Shown here piece by piece: positions 1-7,900 of a stretch of 64,000 bases of DNA. The notes under the pieces were generated by a model that saw only the letters and a program-made list of their open reading frames with translations, was not told the DNA's origin and searched no databases. The stretch is from Azospirillum brasilense. GTDB taxonomy: Bacteria > Pseudomonadota > Alphaproteobacteria > Azospirillales > Azospirillaceae. Within the stretch, counting starts at the first letter, position 1; each line of letters opens with the position of its first letter. The stretch covers positions 1,727,501 to 1,791,500 of the forward strand of contig NZ_CP032346.1 in the NCBI RefSeq assembly GCF_005222205.1, read 5' to 3'. The translations under genes were made by a program, and so were the position numbers.

Positions 1-537
1 AACGCGGAGGCGGCGGACGGCAGCCGGGCGGCGTCCGATGCGCTCGACTGGGCGGCGCTGCCCCTGCCGTCCATCGACGGCGGCACGCTCGCGCCCGACG
101 CTTTCCGGGGCAAGGCGGTTCTGGTGGTCAACACGGCGTCGCAATGCGGCTACACCGGCCAGTATGAGGGGCTGCAGACGCTCTGGGCCGGGCGGCGCGA
201 CCGCGGGCTGGTCGTGCTGGGTGTGCCGAGCAACGATTTCGGCGGGCAGGAGCCCGGCAGCAACGCCCAGGTCGCGTCCTTCTGCGAACTCAACTACGGC
301 GTCGATTTTCCCCTGATGGAGAAGCAGTCCGTCACCGGACCGCAGGCCCATCCGCTCTACCGCTGGGCGGCGGCGGTCACCGGGCCGCAGGGCGTGCCGC
401 GCTGGAACTTCCACAAGATCCTGATCGGGCGCGACGGGCGGCTGCTGGAATGGTTCGGCAGCTCGGTCACGCCGGAGTCCGCCACGTTGACCGCGGCCGT
501 GGACAAGGCGCTGGCCCAATCCTCTCCGAAGCCGTAA
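1..537 (+). CDS. Glutathione peroxidase family protein, 5' end outside window
   Basis: The reading frame is open from the first base, so the N-terminus is missing. The protein is a thioredoxin-fold peroxidase that reduces hydroperoxides with thiols. The visible part has the family order: VNTASQCGYT with the peroxidatic cysteine (Cys rather than selenocysteine), then SNDFGGQEPGSN with the conserved Gln, then WNFHK with the catalytic Trp and Asn. The upstream residues contain LPSIDGG, typical of the first strand. It ends at a TAA four bases before the next gene, so the two are probably co-transcribed. Family assignment is firm; the in vivo reductant cannot be read from the sequence. Confidence 0.88.
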   Translation, partial: NAEAADGSRAASDALDWAALPLPSIDGGTLAPDAFRGKAVLVVNTASQCGYTGQYEGLQTLWAGRRDRGLVVLGVPSNDFGGQEPGSNAQVASFCELNYGVDFPLMEKQSVTGPQAHPLYRWAAAVTGPQGVPRWNFHKILIGRDGRLLEWFGSSVTPESATLTAAVDKALAQSSPKP

Positions 538-541
538 GCGC

Positions 542-1000
542 ATGGACACGCTGCCCTTCGACGAGCGCCGGGCCTCGGTCGTCCGGCTGCTGTCCTACGG
601 CGGGCTGATCCCCTTCGTCGGCGGCACCGCATTGGCCTGGATGGCGGAGGGCGGCGGGCAGGCCGCCGTGGTGCGGGCGGTGGTCGTCTACGCGGTGTCG
701 ATCCTGTCCTTCATCGGCGCCATCCACTGGGGCCGCATCCTCGCAGGACGGGACGGCGAGACGAGCGGGCCGGCGTGGCTGGCCTGGGGAGTCGCGCCGT
801 CGCTTCTGGGGTGGGGCGCCACCCTGCTGCCGTCCGGCCTGACGGTGCCGGCGCTGATCCTGTCCTTCCTCCTCGCCTGGGCGGTGGACCGCAGCGCGGC
901 GGCGGACGGGCGCTATCCCCGCTGGTTCGGCACGCTGCGGACCCGCCTGACCATCGTCGTCTGCCTGACGCTCGCCGCGCTCATCCCGCTCGCTGCATGA
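542..1000 (+). CDS. DUF3429 family integral membrane protein
   Basis: A 152-residue hydrophobic protein with four to five predicted membrane segments. The GAIHWGR stretch near residue 60 and the overall layout match the DUF3429 (TMEM69-like) family, whose function is not established. It starts four bases after the peroxidase stop and is probably translated from the same message. Its 3' end overlaps the convergent dusA gene by 20 bases. Confidence 0.75.
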   Translation: MDTLPFDERRASVVRLLSYGGLIPFVGGTALAWMAEGGGQAAVVRAVVVYAVSILSFIGAIHWGRILAGRDGETSGPAWLAWGVAPSLLGWGATLLPSGLTVPALILSFLLAWAVDRSAAADGRYPRWFGTLRTRLTIVVCLTLAALIPLAA

Positions 1001-1970
1001 CCGCGTCGCGGTGGGGCACCAGCGCCGCGGCCTTTAGCAGCACCTCCGGCCCGGCGCCGGGGAGGTGGGCGTTCTCGCTGATGTGGCGCCGCCACGCGCG
1101 GGCGCCCGGCAGGCCCTGGAACAGCCCCAGCATGTGCCGGGTGATCGCCGACAGCGGCGCGCCCCGGCGCATCCGTTCCTCGGCGTAGGCCGCCATCGCC
1201 TCGACCACCGCGTAGCGGTCGGGGCCGGGTTCCCCGCCGAACAGGCGGCGGTCGGCGTCGGCCAGGATGTAGGGGGTTTCGTAGGCGGCGCGCCCGATCA
1301 TCACGCTGTCCAGCGTGGCGAGATGCCTCTCCGCCTCGTCCAAGGTGCGGATGCCGCCGTTGATGGCGATGGTGAGCTGCGGGTTCTCCTGCTTCAGCCG
1401 GTGCACGAGGTCGTAGCGCAGCGGCGGGATGTCCCGGTTCTCCTTGGGGCTGAGGCCCTTCAGCCACGCCTTGCGGGCGTGCACGATGAAGTGGGTGCAG
1501 CCGGCGGCGGACACGGTGCGGACGAAATGGTCCAGCGTCGGCCATTCCTCCATCTCGTCGATGGCGATGCGCGACTTCACGGTGACGGGGATCGACACCG
1601 CCTCGCGCATGGCGCCGACCAGCCGGGCGACCAGATCGGGTTCGGCCATCAGGCAGGCGCCGAAGCGGCCCGACTGCACGCGGTCGCTCGGGCAGCCGAC
1701 GTTCAGGTTGACCTCGTCATAGCCCCACTCCTCGGCGATGCGAGCGCAGGCCGCCAGCTCCGCCGGGTCCGACCCGCCGAGCTGGAGCGCCACCGGATGC
1801 TCCGCCGCGTCGTAGCCGAGCAGCCGCTCGCGGTCGCCGTGCAGAATGGCGCCGGTGGTGACCATCTCGGTGTAGAGCAGCGTGTTCTTGGACAGCAGAC
1901 GATGGAAGGTCCGGCAATGGCGGTCCGTCCAGTCCATCATCGGCGCGACGCTGAGGGCAATGGCGGGCAT
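981..1970 (-). CDS. dusA: tRNA-dihydrouridine(20/20a) synthase DusA
   Basis: An FMN-dependent enzyme that reduces uridine to dihydrouridine in the tRNA D-loop. The protein opens with PAIALSVAPMMDWTDRHCR, the DusA-type N-terminus with the flavin-binding APMMDWTD segment. NVGCPSDRVQSG carries the catalytic cysteine at about residue 93, and MIGRAAYE occurs further on. I chose the ATG at 1970 (329 residues) because homology starts there; the frame stays open upstream to 2165 but that part is not conserved-looking. It is convergent with the DUF3429 gene and divergent from the aztD-like gene. Confidence 0.92.
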   Translation of the reverse strand: MPAIALSVAPMMDWTDRHCRTFHRLLSKNTLLYTEMVTTGAILHGDRERLLGYDAAEHPVALQLGGSDPAELAACARIAEEWGYDEVNLNVGCPSDRVQSGRFGACLMAEPDLVARLVGAMREAVSIPVTVKSRIAIDEMEEWPTLDHFVRTVSAAGCTHFIVHARKAWLKGLSPKENRDIPPLRYDLVHRLKQENPQLTIAINGGIRTLDEAERHLATLDSVMIGRAAYETPYILADADRRLFGGEPGPDRYAVVEAMAAYAEERMRRGAPLSAITRHMLGLFQGLPGARAWRRHISENAHLPGAGPEVLLKAAALVPHRDAVMQRAG

Positions 1971-2083
1971 GGGCAGGAACTGTCTGTGAATCGGGAACGG
2001 CGGCGCATCAATTGGACGAAGCGGGCGCGAATGGCAAGGGCGGACCCACCCCGGAGACGGAAGGGAGGTTGCGCCAAAGAAAT

Positions 2084-2101
2084 GTAACGTTATAACGTTA
2101 C
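2084..2101. promoter_or_regulatory. Perfect 18-bp palindrome, candidate Zur box
   Basis: GTAACGTTATAACGTTAC is identical to its reverse complement. The GTTATAAC core resembles the GTTATA-NN-ATAAC type of site bound by the zinc uptake regulator Zur. It lies about 100 bp before the aztD-like gene and 114 bp before the divergent dusA start. The palindrome is seen directly; the Zur assignment is inferred from its shape and from the zinc-related gene downstream. Confidence 0.65.
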
Positions 2102-2199
2102 GCGCGCTTGTGGGGCGCCACCCGCCTGCCCCTGGCGCGGCGGGCGGGTGTGCCGCGCCTCCCAAACCGCTCCGCTAGGGTCTGACAACGAGGTTGCAC

Positions 2200-3426
2200 A
2201 TGAATCGCCTGCCCATTCTCTCGACGCTGCTGTGGATCGGCGCCACGGCCGGGGGCCTCGCCGCCGGTGCGGCCCTGGCCGACGACCACAAGCACGCCGG
2301 GAGCGCGACGCACCACCGCCTGTTCATCGGCGATCACGCCGACGGGGTCGTCCGTGCCGTCGATCTCAAGGACGGAGCGAGCGCGGGAGCCTTCCGGCTC
2401 GACCAATCGCCGGCCCTCGCGCGCAGCGCCAGCGGCCGCACCGTCTTCGCCGTTCAGGGCGATGCCGGAAAGGTCGCGGTCATCAGCACCGGACTGTCAT
2501 TCGAGGACCACGGGGACCACGCCGACATCACGGTCGACGGCGCCAAGCTCCTGCCCACCGTGATCACGGGGACCAAGCCGGCCCACGTCGTGGAGGGTTC
2601 CGGCACCATCGCGCTGTTCGATGACGGCACGGGCGACATCGCCCTGTTCCGGGAGAGCGACCTGTTGGAAGGGACGGTCAAGGCCCGCAATTTGAAGCCG
2701 GGCGCCGCCCACCATGGCCTTGCCGCACCGATGGGCGAGTTCCTTGTCGTTTCGGTCCCGAACGACGATCCCGACAAGCCGCGCGTCGGCCTCAAGGTCA
2801 TCGACGCGCAGGGCAAGCCGGTCGGCGGGGTGGTGAATTGCCCGGCGGTGCACGGACAGGCCCAGTCGGCCGGCGTGTTCGCCTTCGGCTGCAAGGACGG
2901 ACTCGTCTTCGCCCACCCGGCCGGTGGCTCGCAGCCGCCGACTCTGCGCCATGTGTCCACCGCCGCGCTTGGGGACGGCAACGTCTCGACGCTCAAGGGC
3001 GGAACGGCGATGCAGTTCTTCCTCGGCAACTACGGGCCGCGCGCCGTCGTCATCATCGAGCCGGGCGACGCGCCGAGCTTCCGCAAGATCGACCTGCCGA
3101 CCCGCCGCGTGGACTTCGTGCTGGACGACGCCAAGGCCGACCAAGCCTACATCCTGACCGAGGACGGCCGGCTGCATCGGCTCAACATCGTGTCCGGCGC
3201 GATCGAGGCGAGCGTCCAACTGACCGCCCCCTATTCGATGGACGGCCACTGGCGCGACCCGCGGCCGCGGCTGGCGGTGGCCGGCGACCACGTGGTGGTG
3301 ACCGACCCGCTCAAGGGTCTGTTGCGGGTGGTCTCCACCGAGACGCTGCGGGAGGAGCGCACGATCCCTGTGGCCGGCACGCCCTACACCATCGTCGCCG
3401 TCGGCGGATCCGGGGCGCGGCACTGA
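2200..3426 (+). CDS. aztD: AztD-like periplasmic zinc metallochaperone
   Basis: A 408-residue exported protein with a signal peptide ending near AAGAALA. A histidine-rich segment follows (DDHKHAG, THHRLFIGDH) and then repeated beta-blade units. EDHGDHADITVDGAKLLPT, PAHVVEG and FDDGTGDIALF fit the AztD family, a periplasmic beta-propeller that hands Zn to the AztC binding protein of the AztABC importer. The start is ATG 2200, placed six bases after ACGAGG; a TTG two codons earlier is possible. No aztABC genes are adjacent, so the partner transporter must lie elsewhere. The Zur-like palindrome upstream implies induction by zinc starvation. The family call comes from remembered features of AztD proteins. 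Confidence 0.72.
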   Translation: MNRLPILSTLLWIGATAGGLAAGAALADDHKHAGSATHHRLFIGDHADGVVRAVDLKDGASAGAFRLDQSPALARSASGRTVFAVQGDAGKVAVISTGLSFEDHGDHADITVDGAKLLPTVITGTKPAHVVEGSGTIALFDDGTGDIALFRESDLLEGTVKARNLKPGAAHHGLAAPMGEFLVVSVPNDDPDKPRVGLKVIDAQGKPVGGVVNCPAVHGQAQSAGVFAFGCKDGLVFAHPAGGSQPPTLRHVSTAALGDGNVSTLKGGTAMQFFLGNYGPRAVVIIEPGDAPSFRKIDLPTRRVDFVLDDAKADQAYILTEDGRLHRLNIVSGAIEASVQLTAPYSMDGHWRDPRPRLAVAGDHVVVTDPLKGLLRVVSTETLREERTIPVAGTPYTIVAVGGSGARH

Positions 3427-3452
3427 CGGCGGTCCGGCGGGCAGCCTGTCGA

Positions 3453-3509
3453 CGGCCCGGGCCGCCCGCCTCCCTCCGGTCAAGCCGGGGAGGCCGGCGG
3501 GCCGGGCCG
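3453..3509. terminator. GC-rich hairpin between convergent genes
   Basis: Long imperfect inverted repeat (CGGCCCGGGCC... pairing with ...GGCCGGGCCG around a TCAAG loop) lying between the 3' ends of aztD and the rpiR-type gene. It has no T-tract, so it is a probable bidirectional stem-loop rather than a textbook terminator. Confidence 0.45.
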
Positions 3510-3510
3510 A

Positions 3511-4395
3511 TCACGCCCGATGGCGGCTTCGGGCGGGCTTGCCGTGGGAGGAGCGGGTGCCGGACAGCACGGCCTTCACCTTGGCCAGATGGTGGCGCGC
3601 CTCGGCGCCGAGCTTCAGCGCCACGCCGGTGGACAGCACGTCGATGATCGCCAGATGGACGAGGCGGGAGGCCATCGGCGTGTAGATCTCCGCATCCTCG
3701 ACCGGCGTGTGGCCGATGGCGACCGACGACACCGCGGCCAGAGGCGAACCCGGCGCGGTGATCGCGATGACCGGGATGCCCAGGTCGCGGGCCATCTGCG
3801 CCAGCTCCGTCACCATGATGGTGCGCCCGGTGTTGGAGATCGCCAGCAGGACCCCGCGCGCCCCCAGATTAACCGCCAGCATGCGGACCATCATCGGATC
3901 GGCGCTGGCCTGCGCCGCCATGCCGAAGCGCATGAACTTGTGCGCCGCATCCTCCGCCACCACTGCCGAGGCGCCGGTGCCGATGCACAGGATGCTGGAG
4001 GCATCGGCCAGCAGCTCCACGGCGCGGGACACCGCCGCCATGTCGAGCGCGCCGGCCGCGTCGTTCAGCGCGGCGGCGGCGGATGAAAAGATTTTTCGCG
4101 CAACGGTCGGAGTCTCGTCGTCCGGCGCCACGTCCTGGCTGACGAAAGGGGTGCCGCGGGCCTGCCCCTCAGCCAGCCGCAATTTGAAATCGGGAAAGCC
4201 GGCGCAACCGATGCTGCGGCAGAAGCGGACGACGGTCGCCTCGCTGACCCCGGCGGCCTGGGCCAGCACGGTAATGCTCTGCCCCAGGACCTTCTGCGGC
4301 TCGGCCAGCACCATGTCGGCGACCTGGGCCTCGGAACGCTTCAGCTCCGGCAGGCGGCCGCGGATGTGATCGAGGATGTTCACCGGCTGGAGCAT
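3511..4395 (-). CDS. RpiR/MurR family transcriptional regulator (HTH + SIS)
   Basis: A sugar-phosphate-responsive regulator of 294 residues. The N-terminal HTH_6 domain (about residues 1-75) includes LKRSEAQVADMVL and AGVSEATVVRFCRSIGCAGF. A C-terminal SIS domain follows, with the phosphosugar-site signature GTGASAVVAEDAAHKFMRFG and AISNTGRT. It is divergent from the TRAP transporter genes and is therefore the likely local regulator of that operon. The ATG at 4395 is used because homology starts just after it; an in-frame ATG at 4440 would add 15 residues, and neither has a strong ribosome-binding site. The effector cannot be deduced. Confidence 0.88.
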   Translation of the reverse strand: MLQPVNILDHIRGRLPELKRSEAQVADMVLAEPQKVLGQSITVLAQAAGVSEATVVRFCRSIGCAGFPDFKLRLAEGQARGTPFVSQDVAPDDETPTVARKIFSSAAAALNDAAGALDMAAVSRAVELLADASSILCIGTGASAVVAEDAAHKFMRFGMAAQASADPMMVRMLAVNLGARGVLLAISNTGRTIMVTELAQMARDLGIPVIAITAPGSPLAAVSSVAIGHTPVEDAEIYTPMASRLVHLAIIDVLSTGVALKLGAEARHHLAKVKAVLSGTRSSHGKPARSRHRA

Positions 4396-4576
4396 CGAAA
4401 CGGACCGTCCATCCCTAAAAGCGTTTCTGGTCCCCGGCATGCTTGGTCCCGGGGCGTCTTTGGGCGGCGGACCGTACCACCGCCGGTGCCAACGGCACAG
4501 CTTGCCCTGGCCTTTTGGCGGAGTTCGTCGCGCCGCTTCCCGTGATCCCCAAGCTATGCGGGGCGGCGTGGCTTGT

Positions 4577-4641
4577 GAAGATAATTTTCGTCGCTATGCC
4601 CATCGTCGGGCGGTTTCAGCGCCGTTATGAAGAAAATCTTC
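4577..4641. promoter_or_regulatory. Two AT-rich inverted repeats in the rpiR/TRAP divergent promoter region
   Basis: The 458-bp divergent gap contains GAAGATAATTTTC (4577-4589) and GAAGAAAATCTTC (4629-4641), both of the form GAA-N7-TTC in an otherwise GC-rich stretch. A third similar word, GAAAAGATTTTTC, lies inside the regulator gene at 4085-4097. RpiR-family proteins commonly bind GAA/TTC-type inverted repeats, so these are candidate operators for the adjacent regulator. The rest of the gap shows no gene. Confidence 0.45.
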
Positions 4642-4853
4642 TTCACTCGGTTGCGGGACTCCTCTATTTTCCGACACAGAAAATTCAAGGTCCCGGCAAG
4701 AGACCCCGGCAAGAGACCAAGTGGGAGGAACCCCGACCCGCCGCCCGGCCCCGCTGCCGGTGCGTCGCGCCGCCCGTGCCTTCCCGCGCCGTCCCCTGCC
4801 GCCGCCCCTTCCGATCAGGTGAGCCCCGCCGCGAGGCGGGCCGAGGAGTGTGC

Positions 4854-5393
4854 ATGAAGCGCATGGTGGAAGCGCTGGAGATGGTCACCGAATGGATCAT
4901 GGCGCTGATGCTCGCCGTGATGGTGGCGCTGGTCTTCGGCAACGTGGTTCTGCGGTACGGCTTCAACAGCGGCATCGTCGCCGCCGAGGAGCTGGCCCGC
5001 CTGATGTTCGTCTGGCTGGTCTTCCTGGGCGCGACGCTGGCGCTGCGCCGCCAACAGCATCTGGGGCTGGACATCCTCCAGGCCCGCCTGCCGGCGCGCG
5101 TCCGCCGGGCCTGCGCGGTGATCAGCCACTTGCTGATGATCTACGCGCTGTGGCTGTTCATCCAGGGGAGCTGGTTCCAGCTTCTGATCGGGATGGAGAC
5201 GCGCTCCACGGTGCTCAGCTTCCCCATGGCCTTCTACGCCGCCGCGGGATTCTTCCCGGCGATCGCCATGGCGCTGACGATCATCGCCAACCTCTGGAAG
5301 ATCCTGTCGGGCGACGCGACGGCCCACATCCCCGGCAACGGCGACCCCCACGGCGTCACCGCCCCGCAGGGCGGCGCCATCGCCGAGCATTGA
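4854..5393 (+). CDS. dctQ: TRAP transporter small permease (DctQ family)
   Basis: A 179-residue, four-helix membrane protein of the tripartite ATP-independent periplasmic transporter family. Hydrophobic helices surround the family hallmark EELARLMFVWLVFLGA near residue 45. The start is ATG 4854 after GAGGAG; the open frame continues upstream to 4443 but is proline- and arginine-rich with no homology. It is first in a dctQ-dctM-dctP operon, with 34 bases to the next gene. The symbol is a family label and the substrate is unknown. Confidence 0.9.
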   Translation: MKRMVEALEMVTEWIMALMLAVMVALVFGNVVLRYGFNSGIVAAEELARLMFVWLVFLGATLALRRQQHLGLDILQARLPARVRRACAVISHLLMIYALWLFIQGSWFQLLIGMETRSTVLSFPMAFYAAAGFFPAIAMALTIIANLWKILSGDATAHIPGNGDPHGVTAPQGGAIAEH

Positions 5394-5427
5394 TTCCGTC
5401 CGGCCTTCTGAAAGCGGAGCCCGTTCC

Positions 5428-6708
5428 ATGGCCCTTGCGGTCTTCCTCTCCTCGCTGTTCGGCCTGATGCTGCTCGGCATGCCCATCGCCTTCGCCCTGA
5501 TGCTGACGGGCGTGGCGCTGATGGTGCATCTCGACTTCTTCGACGCCCAGCTCGTCGCCCAGAACATGCTGAGCGGCGCCGACAACTACCCGCTGATGGC
5601 GGTGCCCTTCTTCATCCTGGCCGGCGAGCTGATGAACGCCGGCGGCATCTCGCAGCGGATCATTAACCTCGCGGTCAGCCTCGTCGGGCACATCCGCGGC
5701 GGCCTGGGCTACGTGACCATCGGCGCGTCGGTGATGCTGGCCAGCCTGTCCGGTTCGGCCATCGCCGACACGGCGGCGCTCGCCACGCTGCTGATCCCGA
5801 TGATGCGCGACAACGGCTACCCGGTGCCGCGCTCCGCCGGCCTGATCGCGTCGGGCGGCATCATCGCCCCGATCATCCCGCCCAGCATGCCCTTCATCAT
5901 CTTCGGCGTGACCACCAACACCTCGATCAGCGGCCTGTTCATGGCCGGCATCGTGCCCGGCCTGCTGATGGGCGCCGGTCTGGTCATCACCTGGATGTTC
6001 GTGGTGCGCGGCATGACCGTGAAGCTGCAGCCGAAGGCGAGCTGGGGCGAGCGCCGCACCGCGCTGGTCGAGGGCGTCTGGGCGCTGGCCCTGCCGGTCA
6101 TCATCATCGGCGGCCTGCGCGGCGGCATCTTCACGCCGACCGAGGCCGCGGTGGTCGCCGCCGTCTACTCGCTGGTCGTGGCGCTGTTCGTCTACCGGCA
6201 GGTGACGCTGAAGGATCTGGTCCCCCTGCTGGTCCAGGCCGCGCGCACCACCAGCACGGTGATGTTCCTGTGCGCGGCGGCGCTGGTGTCGTCCTACATG
6301 GTGACGCTGGCCGACCTGCCGCAGCAGATGAACGAGATGCTGGCCCCGCTGCTGCACGAGCCGAAGCTGCTGATGGTCGCCATCACGCTGCTGCTGCTCG
6401 CCGTCGGCACGGTGATGGACCTGACGCCGACGATCCTGGTGCTCGGCCCCGTGCTGACCCCGCTGGCCGCGGCGGCGGGCATCGACCCGACCTATTTCGG
6501 CGTGATGTTCGTCCTGACCGGCACGCTGGGCCTGATCCATCCGCCGGTCTGCACGGTGCTGAACGTGGTGTGCGGCGTCGCCCGCATCTCGCTGGAAAGC
6601 GCCACGCGCGGCATCTGGCCGTTCCTGCTGACCTACATGCTTCTGCTGTGCCTGCTGATCGCCGTTCCGGAGATCGTCACGGCCCCGCTGACTCTGTTCC
6701 GCCATTAA
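5428..6708 (+). CDS. dctM: TRAP transporter large permease (DctM family)
   Basis: A 426-residue protein with about 12 membrane segments, the ion-coupled transport subunit. Family motifs include FGLMLLGMPIAFALMLTG at the N-terminus, PLMAVPFFILAGELMNAGGI, the Ser/Gly-rich SLSGSAIADTAAL, and GLIHPPVCTVLNVVCG near the C-terminus. It lies between the small permease and the binding protein in one operon, consistent with a complete transporter. Confidence 0.94.
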   Translation: MALAVFLSSLFGLMLLGMPIAFALMLTGVALMVHLDFFDAQLVAQNMLSGADNYPLMAVPFFILAGELMNAGGISQRIINLAVSLVGHIRGGLGYVTIGASVMLASLSGSAIADTAALATLLIPMMRDNGYPVPRSAGLIASGGIIAPIIPPSMPFIIFGVTTNTSISGLFMAGIVPGLLMGAGLVITWMFVVRGMTVKLQPKASWGERRTALVEGVWALALPVIIIGGLRGGIFTPTEAAVVAAVYSLVVALFVYRQVTLKDLVPLLVQAARTTSTVMFLCAAALVSSYMVTLADLPQQMNEMLAPLLHEPKLLMVAITLLLLAVGTVMDLTPTILVLGPVLTPLAAAAGIDPTYFGVMFVLTGTLGLIHPPVCTVLNVVCGVARISLESATRGIWPFLLTYMLLLCLLIAVPEIVTAPLTLFRH

Positions 6709-6738
6709 TCACAACACGCTACAGGGAAGAACCGACCC

Positions 6739-7752
6739 ATGAAGCTGCTCCGTTCCGTCCTTCTGGCGACCGGCCTTGCCGCCGCCATCCTCGCCCCCGT
6801 CGCCGCTTCCGCCCAGGACATCAAGCCGCGCCTGATCCGCTTCGGCTATGGCCTGTCGGAGAGCAGCAACCAGGGCCGCGCCGTGAAGTTCTTCGTCGAG
6901 GAGCTGTCCAAGCGCTCCGGCGGCAAGCTGAAGGTCAAGGGCTTCGCCGACGCCAGCCTGGGCAGCGACATCCAGATGCAGAACGCCCTGATCGGCGGCG
7001 CGCAGGAGATGATGGTCGGCTCGACCGCCACGCTGGTCGGCATCGTCAAGGATTTCGCGGTCTTCGATCTGCCGTTCCTGTTCAACAACGAGCAGGAGGC
7101 CGACGCCGTATTCGACGGCCCGTTCGGCCAGAAGCTGGCGGCCAAGCTGAACGACAAGGGCCTCGTCGGCCTCGTCTACTGGGAGAACGGCTTCCGCAAC
7201 CTGACCAACAGCAAGCGCCCGGTCGAGAAGGTCGAGGACCTGAAGGGCATCAAGCTGCGCGTCATGCAGAACCCGGTCTACATCGACATGTTCAACGGCT
7301 TCGGCGCCAACGCCGTGCCGCTGTCCTTCTCCGAGCTGTTCACCGCCATGGAGACCGGCACCGTGGACGGCCAGGAGAACCCGGTCACCACCATCCAGTC
7401 CTCGAAGTTCTACGAGGTCCAGAAGTACCTGACCATTTCCAAGCACGTCTACAGCCCGTGGATCGTGCTGGCCTCCAAGCGCTGGTACGACGGCCTGTCC
7501 AACGACGAGCGCAAGATCATCAACGAGGCCGCCGTCGCCTCGCGCGACTTCGAGCGCAAGGACAGCCGCGAGGCGTCGAAGCAGAGCATCGCCTACCTCA
7601 AGGACAAGGGCATGCAGATCAACGAGCTGAGCGACGCCGAGCTGGGCCGCATGCGTGAGATGGTCAAGCCGGCCATGGACAAGTTCGCCGCCGACGGCGG
7701 CGCCGACCTGCTGAACGAACTGCAGGGCGAGATCAACAAGGTCCGCAAGTAA
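6739..7752 (+). CDS. dctP: TRAP transporter solute-binding protein (DctP family)
   Basis: A 337-residue periplasmic receptor. A signal peptide (MKLLRSVLLATGLAAAIL...ASAQ) precedes the mature DIKPRLIRFGYGLSES. The DctP signature region GIKLRVMQNPVYIDMFNGF contains the conserved Arg that contacts the ligand carboxylate, and PLSFSELFTAMETGTVDGQEN follows. It is 30 bases after dctM with an AGGGAAG ribosome-binding site. The conserved Arg implies a carboxylated ligand; the neighbouring RpiR regulator hints at a sugar acid, but that is inference. Confidence 0.92.
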   Translation: MKLLRSVLLATGLAAAILAPVAASAQDIKPRLIRFGYGLSESSNQGRAVKFFVEELSKRSGGKLKVKGFADASLGSDIQMQNALIGGAQEMMVGSTATLVGIVKDFAVFDLPFLFNNEQEADAVFDGPFGQKLAAKLNDKGLVGLVYWENGFRNLTNSKRPVEKVEDLKGIKLRVMQNPVYIDMFNGFGANAVPLSFSELFTAMETGTVDGQENPVTTIQSSKFYEVQKYLTISKHVYSPWIVLASKRWYDGLSNDERKIINEAAVASRDFERKDSREASKQSIAYLKDKGMQINELSDAELGRMREMVKPAMDKFAADGGADLLNELQGEINKVRK

Positions 7753-7764
7753 GCCTCGAGTTTT

Positions 7765-7893
7765 CCCCTCTCCCCACTGGGGAGAGGGTCAGGGTGAGGG
7801 GGCGGCCGTAGGCCGGAAACTCAACCTCATTGCAGTGCGTATCCGCCCTGCGGGCGTCCCCTCATCCCAACCTTCTCCCCGGAGGGGAGAAGG
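7765..7893. repeat. REP-like composite inverted repeat
   Basis: Two hairpins in opposite orientation. One has arms CCCTCTCCCC / GGGGAGAGGG (7766-7788) and the other CCTTCTCCCC / GGGGAGAAGG (7871-7893). The outer flanks AGGGTGAGGGGG and CCCCTCATCCC are also complementary. This is the typical form of a dispersed extragenic palindromic element and may also terminate the convergent transcripts from dctP and the next gene. Confidence 0.65.
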
Positions 7894-7900
7894 AGTTTCT

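Noticed and set aside
4443..4853. N-terminal extension of the small TRAP permease
   Set aside because: Pro/Arg-rich and without homology; ATG 4854 has a good ribosome-binding site and gives a family-typical length.
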